DNA from: Rotaria macrura
Lineage: Eukaryota; Rotifera; Eurotatoria; Philodinida; Philodinidae
Assembly (NCBI GenBank): GCA_900239685.1
Contig: OENT01000635.1
Span: 7,226 to 71,225, forward strand
Length of the DNA: 64,000 nt
Reading direction: 5' to 3'
The notes beneath the pieces are model-generated. The model did no database searches. It was given only the letters and a program-made list of their open reading frames with translations, and had not been told where the DNA came from. The first letter of the stretch is position 1; each line of letters begins with the position of its first letter. Shown in pieces: positions 9,701 through 19,043 of this stretch. Position numbers and translations under genes: made by a program.

Positions 9701-12700
9701 ATGTTAACAAAAAACAGTCATAATAATTTAATTAGTAACCAAAAACAATCATACTCTGGTGATAAACTTCATCGAGTGAGCAGTCTTGTTTTATTTTATG
9801 TTTCGAAAGAAACTTTCTATGAATATTATATTCAGAGAAATCCAGATACTGTTCGACAAGAGATTCAAGTATTTGATGATGTTTTACATGAAACGACGCT
9901 CGCTGATGTACATTTAAATGAAATGCCTGGTCTACAAAATACAGGTAGATGTTTTGTTTTTTAAATAAAGTTTTATATATTTTCTCAAACTTCACGTTAG
10001 AACAATGGAAGCGTATTGCTAGTCGACATACGCCAGGATCACCTCCGCTCTCTCATCAATATTATCAAGCGGCAGCATCTACGACTGAATTTCAAAATGG
10101 ACATATTGTAGATATATTGAAACTCTGCGATCCTTTATATGCAACAGAAAATGCAGAACCTAAATCAACAGATGATCAGATGGCAAATTGTACTTCACAT
10201 CGTCGAAGTTTAGTGATATTTTCGATCATAACTATTTTAGTGCTTATTATTGCTGCCGTTGTTTTAACAGTAACTTTAGGTGATAGTTTAAGTCTATGCT
10301 TCAAGAACAACTAGAGACACTCTTCTTTAATTATAGTTCGAAAACCGAATACAAAAGTAACGAATTATTATTTGGGTTCTATCGTTGTTGCCGCTAAATT
10401 TCCTGTGGAACTTTTATCATTATCATCGGACTTGACTGTTAACTATGAAAGAGAACTATGCTCACTTGTAAGTTCAAAATACGTCATTTATTTTATGAAC
10501 AATAAGATACAACAAACATACTTCCAGTTCATGGTGGTGTGACTAGTGACTTCTAGGTTGTAGATAACCTACCCTGCCCTGACAGGGCAGGACAGGTCAT
10601 CAAAATTTTTTACAGGGCAGGTTATAGGGTACCAGCAGTTTACTCTGTGAACATCTAACTAATATTATGTAATAGATATTGTCAACTTCTTTACAAAATT
10701 ATTTCATAAGAAAAAAGGCTAAAACTGATAGTAAACTAAACATCAATTTAGGTTGTTCGCAAATGCATTCAATAGAAACAATAGATTTGTGTTTTAGTAG
10801 TATATTCTTTGTCTTTATGAACATCTACAATTAAGTCCATTGTGCATAGATTATTTTCCTGATTTTGAGCTTTATTATTTTTAATTGTTTGTTCATTATT
10901 ATAATTAGTTTATCTTCGGGAAGGAAGAAGATTTGTTGCACTCGCGTCTTCTTGATAGCGGACGTTTTTCCATAATAAGAGAAAATAATGTCCGCAACGC
11001 AGAAACAGAGGGGAAGGTTGAGACAATAATAGTTGCAGAATGGAAAATNNNNNNNNNNNNNNNNNNNNNNNNNNNNNNNNNNNNNNNNNNNNNNNNNNNN
11101 NNNNNNNNNNNNNNNNNNNNNNNNNNNNAAGTATATTTACATGGTTTCTCGTGGTCTCAGTGGTTGTTAAAAGAGGTTACGACCAACTTCATATCGATAG
11201 ATCAAGTTATTCGATACTTCTGACAAAGATGATCTTGATTATGATCCTATCAAAAGTAAATGATTTTTCTTTTCATCTAATAAATCGTGTCTTTCTTCCA
11301 TAATGCGGACACTTTCTGTTCCCCCCCCCCAGATTGTGCTTGGGGGATATTGTCCATTTTGCGAGTATTTCTGTCTCCTCCTATTTCTACGTAGCGGACA
11401 TTTTTTCTTAATTAGAAGAATAAAATGTCCGCAATCAAACCGTAGCCGTTGTACTATCGATAATATGCTCTAGTATATATTCTTATCAAGATCACTATGA
11501 TTAACTTCATACTCGGAATTAGAGTCCTGCAGGTTACGACTTTTTTGTAACCTAAACCTAACCTACTGAATAACTTCGTAACTTTGTCCTAACCTAACCT
11601 AAGCTCTCTATAACCTAAACCTAACCTAACCTACGAGCTTTGCAACCTAAACCTAACCTAACCTTTAGGTTATGAGAGGTTAGGGTAGGTTAATGTTAAC
11701 CTGCAAGACTCTAGCATAAGGTAGAGACGCTTTTGATTCACCATATTTATAACCCAACTCTATTAATACTTGGCATAATTGTTGAAAGCCATTACCATTG
11801 ACACTATTAAATGATTGCAAATCAAAAGCGCAGTACTTAGAGCAAACTAATGCAATCATTTGTTTATCTGCAGAGAGTATAGTTAAATCTTTTTTCAAAT
11901 ACTTTTTAATTGATATTTCCTTGTTTGAAGTCGCTTTTTTATACAACTTTGAACATGAGAACTAATAGTAGCTGTTCCATTGTTTGGTTCAGACTAAGAT
12001 CTGTTGGCATACAGTACATTGGACGAACGGTTCAAAAGCACATTCACCATTTGGAGTATATATTCTAAGCAGACTTGACCAAATCGTACCATTCGATGAA
12101 GATGGTGATTCCTTTGTCGTAATAACTTTTCCTTACTTCAATAAATTTAATATTTCTTTCTTTTTCTCATCAATGGTATGTCAAGATGATTTAATAGACA
12201 TTTTATATTACTTTTACGCTCTCTTACTCGAAAAACAGTCAAAAGGACCGAACTCGTCAGCTTATATCAGAAATAGTACTAAACAATGAACCATTGTTTT
12301 CCCATTCGGTTTTATTCTATCCAATAAAATTAGATTCTAATTTCACTCTGTACAGTGCTTTTGACCAAAAGAGATGTAACAAGTGGATATTAAGTTCAGC
12401 TCTGTAAAGGTTTTATCTATATGAACTCATCCTTTATTTTATCCCTGGATTTTTTTGTAACCTTACTCTAACCTAACCTAAGTTCTCTATAACCTAAACC
12501 TAACCTAACCTAAGAGCTTTGCAACCTTAACCTAACCTAACCTACGAACTTTGCAAAATAATTTTTAAACCCGGATACTGTTGATGATATTTTAATGATG
12601 TCATGTTTTTTACTTTGTGATTAAAACAAATTCGAAAAAATTATATAATATACTCATGTACAAGTTTGAATTTTTCTCTATCATAAAAAATTAAAGGGCA

Positions 12701-15700
12701 GGTTACAGGTTGCCAAAATCTGACAACCTGCGGCTCTCTAGGTGTGACATCGTGTACTGTGTTTTTGTAAAAGTAGTATTATTTCAGGGACGATTAAATT
12801 TTCATTATTCAGTAGGATTCATGAAAAAATAGTGTTTCTAAGTTTCATCACAAAAGTTTGTGAAAAAGTTTTCGATCACTAGATTTTGACTAATAGAGTA
12901 GTAAATTGTGTAAAGTTCTCTGTTTCTAGATGTTTTCCTGAATGAATTGCAAGTAAAAAAATCGGTCAACAAAGCTTCATCCTTGCGTCAAAATCGACAA
13001 CAACTCATAGGTTATGAGTAAATATTTCTTTTTCTACTATAGTGCAACGACTGTAATGAAATTATGAAACATGTTGAATTTTCTTTGAAAATTTTAGTTT
13101 CATATCATCTAGGAATGTTCAACTACTGACCTTACTAGGGATGCAACGGTGACGGTAACCGTAGTAACGATGTACCGTTACTGTTTCACCGGTCATCAAT
13201 GGTCACCGTCACTGGATTCACCGGTCTTCACCGATCACCGGTGGCCGTTACCGGTTTCGCCGGGTACAGCTTAGGTAATAAACCGACTTCTCTTCATAGT
13301 GTATTCAGTTATCGAATAATTCATTAAAGTAAACCCCACTCTGAGATTCTAGTTGCTACCTAAAAACTTAACCTAACACTATTAATACAGAGATTTAAAA
13401 ATTTGCAGTGAGCTTTTTGAAGTTTTCTTATAGATCTATTGTAGGGATGTTACAACACCAATACGGTATTGGTATGGGTTAGTATTGGTACTGTGATTAT
13501 TACAAATAAATGCACTATAGTTCCTGAACCCATTATTATAGAAAACCGAAGATCATCCCCTTTTCTTTAGGCTAAAAAGTGGGCCGAATCTATTAGCGAT
13601 TGAGTTTTTCCAAAAAATGGCTCCTCATAGATGATTTGACACGGGGGAGTCCAAATTTGACATACATTTCACTCGAAACCCTATTGTTCGGTCAAGAACC
13701 AATAGGAATCGAAGTTTTTGAAAAACGAAGTAAAATTCGGACTGCCCGTGCCATATCACCTATGGGGAGCCATTTTTTGGAAAAACTCCATTGCTAATAG
13801 ATTCGGCCCACTTTTTAGCCTAAGGAAAAGGAGATGACCTTCGGTTTTCTATAACAATGGGTTCAGGGTCTGTAGCGCATTTATTGATTATAATAGAGTA
13901 CCAATACCAATAGGAATACCAATACTAATGCCAATACCAATACTGACCAGTACGAATACCGCCCAATACCTAATACCACCAATACTATTGGTGTTATTGG
14001 TATTGTTATACCCCTAATGTATTGGAAAGAAATATTGAACACAATGCTATTCATAATGCAAGTCAATTAAAACTTTTGAACATATTCATGACGGATTCTC
14101 AATCTTTGTTCACGAACACTTCTACTTTTATGCCTTATAGCTTGACTCACAGCTTGCTTTACTAGAAATTGTGATTGAAGGGAGGACTTCGCTGTTATCC
14201 GAGTGCTAAGTAACGGGTTTCTAAAGAGCCTCTTACCCCCTATAAAGTCCAATAGTGAAAACGAGTTAAATATACACACTGTAAGAATGACAGCGACCGA
14301 TGAGACCAGCAAAAGAGGTAACAATGACCGGTGAAATCGGTGACAGTGACTGGTAAAGACCGGTGACGGTGATGAACCGTCACCGTTCCATCCCTAGACA
14401 TTACCCATTGTCATTATTCAGTTCGATCTCTTTATACTCACACAGATAGATATTGAATAATTGTAACATGTTCTACTTTCACAGATACTACATGTCAGAA
14501 TCTGAAAGTATGAAAAGGAGACAAAAAATATTTCGAATTACACTTACAACCAACAGTAGAAAAAGCAGAATATGATCAAAGTCTATGATTTTGTGAACAA
14601 TGATGATCGATACAAATTACAGTGGTATTAAGTTAAGTCAAATGACAACGTAAAAACAAGATGGAAATTATAGATAATCGTATTTCGATGATCTAAGACG
14701 TAACATGATATATTAAATGAATCAATTTGAATTGATTCTATTATAATCTGTACGTCTACATGTGGTCATTTTTTTCTTTCTACAGTTCGATTCTACTTGA
14801 CGAACGACTTTTTCTTTCAGTCGGAAACAAAATGCGCAATCATGTTAAAACGGATAAAATCGTGCATGTCGAATACTTCTAACACAAACTTTGATTACTG
14901 TTTTTTGCATTTTAGCGATCGAACTTGAAGTGTGACACTTTTAAGATAGTGAGAGTGTCGGGTGTATGATTAGTTAACACGATTACTTCCTTTTCTGATG
15001 TATTTAAAACATCATTTTTCGAGAACATGAATAAATCTCCACTAGATTACTCAATCGGATGCATTCTTACAGTTGATTCATTAGAGACATTAAAAGATCT
15101 ATCACAAGGTCAAGGAGAAAAAGACATCGATGATGTAATTTTACTGAATAATCGAATCGAATCAAGTCTGCGTCAATGTTCGGTTTACGATTAATACAAT
15201 TCTGTTCTAGTTCGCATCTTTCTTTTCCATTTTAGATCAGAACAACATTTGTCGATTCAAAAACTAAATACGCAATATTCTTTTCTGATTGTGTAGTTAA
15301 GGATTTTCGTAATGGTAGTATAGTGAGTGATTTCATACTTGGTTTTACACGTTTTCTAAATTCAACACGACTTACTGGATTTCTTAATCGTGCATTAACT
15401 GGAAAACAAGTATTTGGTGGTACTATTCTAATGATTATGCTCAATTCAACAGAAAATGCAACTTTCAATGATACAAATCTTTCCAGTGGACCACCAGATC
15501 CATCGACTTTGACTGAACCAAGCTTCACAACTTCTATGGTTACTACGTTCGGTCAAACAAATATTGATATCGCTGAAAACAAACAAAATTTGCAAATACA
15601 ATATACCAATAATGAAAAAGGTTTGTCGGTAAATATAATGATTACTAACAATATTAACATGCCATCAAATAATACTTGCATGAAAAATTATAAATATATT

Positions 15701-15886
15701 TTTCTACCGACACTTGAAAATTCTGAAGCTTCTCATATTCTACTTAACGATACACTCATTGCATCATCTCATTTAACCGACGTTTCATTATGTGATGCTG
15801 ATTTTACTTCAATTCATGATCGAACAAACAATATAAAAGATGGTATTATCAATGTATTAGTCTTCTACTTGAATACGATATCATAA
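9701..15886 (+). CDS. Type II membrane protein with SEA-like ectodomain
   Basis: Exons that join in frame are 9701-9775, 9836-9944, 10001-10279 and 10337-10467, then 12930-13010, 14974-15182 and 15236-15886 (TAA). The N-terminus (about 128 residues) has no signal peptide. It is followed by a transmembrane segment, SLVIFSIITILVLIIAAVVL, so the C-terminus should be outside. The ectodomain has two stretches resembling SEA domains: NYYLGSIVVAAKF...SSDLTVNYERELCSL, and LRQCSIRTTFVDS...DFRNGSIVSDFILGF. The latter has the GS-hydrophobic-DF pattern of SEA strands, but no clear GSVVV autocleavage site. Asn-X-Ser/Thr sites are frequent after it. Exon 4 ends in phase 0 while the exon at 12930 needs one extra base, so one junction is unresolved; it lies exactly where a hAT element sits. 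Intron 1 (60 nt) has no stop and might be retained. Confidence 0.7.
10932..11449. mobile_element. GCGGAC-hairpin repeat, copy 2, nested in the hAT element
   Basis: Relative to the hAT copy at 5750-5790, extra sequence starts near 10932 and ends near 11449. Both ends carry a hairpin-forming block: GCGGACGTTTTTCC...AATAATGTCCGC on the left (about 10958-10997) and GCGGACATTTTTTC...AAAATGTCCGC on the right (about 11393-11432). 11129-11438 matches copy 1 at 8463-8705. No transposase or target duplication could be fixed because of the internal gap. The class of element is unknown to me. Confidence 0.65.
11049..11128. other. Assembly gap (80 N)
   Basis: A run of 80 N lies within the nested repeat. 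The true length is unknown. Frames drawn across it (for example 10933-11303) should not be trusted. Confidence 1.
11545..12555. repeat. CCTAA(A)CC subterminal repeat clusters
   Basis: Two clusters of CCTAACC / CCTAAACC lie at about 11545-11670 and 12455-12555, with an inverted GGTTAGG patch at about 11662-11690. The sequence TAGAGTCCTGCAGGTTA at 11520 and its inverted counterpart TAACCTGCAAGACTCTA ending at 11713 look like hAT termini around the first cluster. The repeats belong to the transposon and are not an array at a chromosome end. Confidence 0.7.
11680..12160 (-). pseudogene. hAT transposase N-terminal remnant (BED finger and DNA-binding domain)
   Basis: On the minus strand the upstream part has a Cys-x2-Cys pair in FVQCTVCQQ (codons at about 12003-12023), preceded by IWSSLLRIYTPNGECAFEPF. 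After a frameshift, NNGTATISSHVQSC supplies His-x4-Cys, as in BED zinc fingers. The open frame 11680-11946 continues with KKYLKKDLTILSADKQMIAL, then CSKYCAFDLQSFNSVNGNGFQQLCQVLIELGYKYG. This pattern resembles the Hermes-type DNA-binding domain of hAT transposases ('D...f..v.g.GF..l...li..g..yg'). Its orientation is opposite to the C-terminal remnant in copy 1, so it probably belongs to a second element. Family assignment rests on residue pattern only. Confidence 0.7.
13136..14396. mobile_element. Outer hAT-type foldback MITE with CGGTGACCGG arms
   Basis: The left end is TAGGGATGCAACGGTGACGG, and the right end, read on the other strand, is TAGGGATGGAACGGTGACGG. Flanking octamers are GACCTTAC (13128-13135) and GACATTAC (14397-14404), 7 of 8 identical. 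The arms are built from CGGTGAC / ACCGGT repeats. It lies in the SEA gene intron 13011-14973 and was itself the target of a second element (13442-14016). A minus-strand open frame at 14067-14324 within it is unrecognised. Confidence 0.88.
13442..14016. mobile_element. Inner hAT-type foldback MITE with GGTATTGG arms
   Basis: The left end is TAGGGATGTTACAACACCAA, and the right end on the other strand is TAGGGGTATAACAATACCAA. Flanking octamers are ATCTATTG (13434-13441) and ATGTATTG (14017-14024), 7 of 8 identical. The arms consist of GGTATTGGTA-type repeats. The core is a long near-perfect palindrome: CTAAAAAGTGGGCCGAATCT near 13571 and its complement near 13799, then GAGTTTTTCCAAAAAATGGC and its complement. 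Almost the whole 575 bp folds into one hairpin. The open frame at 13600-13797 lies inside this palindrome and is not a gene. Confidence 0.88.
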
Positions 15887-17565
15887 AATTTTGTTAAATT
15901 AAATTCTTTTCTAACAAACATAGTACACAATATCGATTGATAGTTAAAATTAAAAGAACACTTTTCCAATAGACTTGATTGACTTATGAAGAAATCTTTC
16001 TCGATCATATTTACTTGATCAAATTTTATTTCTTCATACTGAAGTTTAGAATGATTGATGAACTTCTTATCTCAAGAGATTAATATTGAGGTAGAGTTTT
16101 AATGCAAACATCTATGATTATATAGAGAATCATATTCAAACTTTCCACACACACACAAGATTAGTTCAGTGTCTATAAGTTCGAAATTTTTGTATTATTT
16201 TCCTTCTGAAAATTAAAAGTACTTTGAATTAATAGAGTAGAAAATTTTGAAACATATAACGGATGAGTCAGAGTAAATGGCGGTTTCAATATTTTGTTTG
16301 TATCTCATTTAGTTTTCCTAACTTAGACTTTATTTTTTCTTCAAAAGATAGCCCATGCAATGATCTACGAAAGCTGCATGAAAATAGTTGTTCTAACTAA
16401 TAACTATGAAATTATATCTCATCATCAGAACTACATTACTTTGAAATATCGTACTTTCAATGTTCTTCTTTTCGTATTAACGATTTTCCAGTCCTTTTGA
16501 GATCCCATGGAAAGAGATTGTTCCGGCTGTTTAGTAGCAAGTTTTTCTACATCTACTCGAAACACAAGATTTTCTTTTTGTTCTTCTCTGTTCACATTCT
16601 GAACAATCTCAATTAAGGTTTATCGAAATTTTAATTTTGATATAATGAATAGTAAAGTATTCAAGTTTATTGCGAAGTCGAAGGAAAACATATTTTTTTT
16701 TAATCATATCACTAGAAGCAGAATGTTGTAAAGTGTTTTCTACAATTGCTTCATGTACATGACAAAACTATCGATGATTTCAACGCGTTCTATTGTAGAA
16801 ATTCGATTACTGGTATTTCGTAATCGTAACTTCTATTAGAGAAAGAGAGAGAGAGAAAGGACATCCGAAAACACAGAAAATTATAATTTTTTAATAATTC
16901 AATAGTTTGATTCATTATAGTTTTGATCAGATAAAATCTCATTGTTATTCGTTGAAACAACTCTTTAGATGGAGTTTTGTTGAGTATTGCATGGACTGTG
17001 TTTTGGACAAAATGAGGTCTGAGCTATGAATACTAAACGAGATACTAATGAAATACAAAAGTCACCATTTATTCTGTTATTCTCGTTACGTTCTATATCT
17101 GTAAGACAATTCAATTTAATCTAGAGACATTTCAAACTTCGAGCAACTGAATTTTTAACGATTGTCTCAAAGATATTGTTACCATAGAATAAACTATACT
17201 TCGAAGTATACTCACAGATCGAGACGGATTCTTTGATAATATATCACGTTCACTTTAGAATTCTTTAGTAAGTTCTATCGATACAAAATGGGTTTTCGAT
17301 CATTGTCGAATATCTAAGTCACGAATAACAAGAACAGTGAACAAACTAAATATAACAATATCTCTGTGATCATGGAAAATAACTGCATAGTGTTGAAGAT
17401 TTTATGTATTTTAGTACTTTATCTTTAATGTTTCAAAATTTTTATTTTAAGTATCAACTAACACTTTCTTAATTCGTTTTTTAACAATAGTATGTAGACA
17501 TATTCTCATAGATTCATAAATCTTTTTTTGTATTCATTTTTCTTTTCAATATCATCTATTTTTAG
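15887..17565. other. Spacer or long intron, nothing recognised
   Basis: AT-rich sequence with a GA-rich microsatellite around 16838-16860. No AATAAA follows the SEA gene stop at close range, so this could be an intron joining 15886 and 17566 rather than intergenic DNA. I could not decide. Confidence 0.4.
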
Positions 17566-18335
17566 GCACTTTGACTAGTACATCGACATTAAATAGTCTT
17601 TCCCCATTTCTATTAACAACAAAACAATCAACGAAAATTGATAAACGACAAATACAAGTTCATGCTCGATCATTACATGATGATTATATCAGCCAAACAT
17701 TCTATGATGATGATGATGATAGTTCGAGTATTTCTCTAACAACAGTTTCATCTCGTTCAAGTTCATTTGAAACTCTTGATAAAATTCATTATGATTCTTT
17801 ACCGAAATCTCATCATAAAACATTTTCGAATGGACAAAGATTCGTAGAAAAGAAATATATGACAACATTGAAACCAATGAAAAAAAGTACGATAGATTTA
17901 TCTAGATTTGATACGATTCAAACTTCAAATCTTTCAACATTGTCTACTAATAAATATTTCTTGTTAATAGTAGAAAATTCATCAACAAAATCATATTCTA
18001 CATCTCCAACAACGACTTTAGATGGATCATCGTATCGCAACAATGCTCATAAACCAGTTCGTATTCTGCTTCTATCTAATGATCGTACACTAAAACCATT
18101 CGATAAACCGTCACCTACATCTAATGACAATTGGAAAGATCGACCCATGATACACAATTATGTTAATTGTCATAATCGAACATCAAATCATTCGAACTGT
18201 CGTTCTATGATGAATCGTAAGCCAACGGCTACAAATAAACTATCCTCTGATATTGAACAACAACATCAACCAAGAAAAAATAAACGTACTACCCTAAAAC
18301 GCAAAATTTTGAATTTATTTCGATTGATTCTGTAG
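17566..18335 (+). CDS. Terminal exon of a Ser/Thr-rich protein, 5' exons not found
   Basis: The acceptor TTTTTAG ends at 17565. The frame then stays open for 256 codons from ACT TTG ACT to TAG at 18333-18335. The protein is rich in Ser, Thr, Asn, Lys and Arg, with an acidic FYDDDDDSSS patch and a very basic end (RKNKRTTLKRKILNLFRLIL). It has no recognisable domain. The upstream partner must end in phase 1. One possibility is a splice from GAT G|GTATTATC near 15841 in the last SEA-gene exon, which keeps the frame, but that donor is poor; otherwise this is a separate gene. ATAAAA-type signals follow near 18391. Confidence 0.5.
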
Positions 18336-18506
18336 TTAATTTTTCTTTCATTAAATAATTAATCATCGAATGACATTTATACAAAGTCAAATAAAACTAC
18401 GAAACTATACTAAATAGTTTAGTAGTCATCGAAACGATTAAAAAATTCTATTGTATGTCAAAATGAAAATTAGTTCTATGTGTATTGTTCTTTTGACAGA
18501 TCTTTT

Positions 18507-19043
18507 TGTGTACTCAAAAAGTGAGTACACTACTAAAATCGGTCAGTGTGTCCGTCCGTCCGGCCGTCCGTCCGTTTATTCGATAACTCTTCACAATTAC
18601 ATTCGATTGAGTTGAAATTTTGTGAACAGAATTGTCTCATCAATATCTAGGTCAAGTTCGAAGATGAGAAGGATCCGGCAAGAAATGGTTGAGTTATCGA
18701 AAAAATTGTCATTTTTCACCAAGCAATCCCTGAGGTGGGGTACAGGGATTTTTTCAAAAAAACTTTTTTCTCAGAATTATCCACAACGTATATAAATCGA
18801 CTCAGTTTTTAACGCTGATTCCGAATCTGATATTAGTTTTGAACTAAATCACAGCTTTCTAACAAAACATTGGCTGCAAAAAGGTCTCAAATGCACAAAA
18901 ACTGCATCTAGAAACAAAATTGCCAAGATATGTCTGAGATGATAAGTAATTTTGGAGTTTCCCAAAAAGGTTTACCAAGATACTTCATCCGTGCACACAT
19001 TCTAGAATGACTGATTTGTCTCATTCACTTTTTGAAGTACACA
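18507..19043. mobile_element. Element with short terminal inverted repeats and a TCCG-rich head
   Basis: The left end reads TGTGTACTCAAAAAGTGAGT; the right end, read on the other strand, is TGTGTACTTCAAAAAGTGAA. Behind the left end is a (TCCG)n-like patch (18547-18575, GTCCGTCCGTCCGGCCGTCC), then single-copy-looking sequence without an open frame. This arrangement of a short terminal repeat, a tccg-rich head and a 'cgattgagttgaaattt' body resembles non-autonomous DNA elements in other invertebrates. No target duplication is evident, so the family stays open. Confidence 0.55.

Larger units (their letters stand above)
10544..12740. mobile_element. hAT element with perfect 8 bp target duplication inside the SEA gene
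   Basis: Identical octamers GGTGTGAC flank the element at 10536-10543 and 12741-12748. The left end starts TAGTGACTTCTAGG and the right end is GACAACCTGCGGCTCTCTA, which reads TAGAGAGCCGCAGG on the other strand. Subterminal copies of CAGGGCAGGTTA(C/T)AGGG lie on both sides. The interior shares long stretches with the copy at 5072-6005 and carries two further insertions: a hairpin-ended repeat (about 10932-11449, containing an assembly gap) and a CCTAA-rich hAT segment (from 11520). The element is a composite and cannot encode an intact transposase. Confidence 0.85.

Noticed and set aside
10933-11303. Open frames across the 80-N gap
   Set aside because: Continuity depends on unknown bases. 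The readable part is a dispersed repeat.
11545-12555. CCTAA arrays looking like arthropod-type telomere repeats
   Set aside because: They lie inside an element bounded by an exact 8 bp target duplication, are degenerate, and occur in both orientations. They are subterminal transposon repeats.
13600-13797. 65-codon open frame
   Set aside because: It lies inside the palindrome core of a MITE and has no family resemblance.
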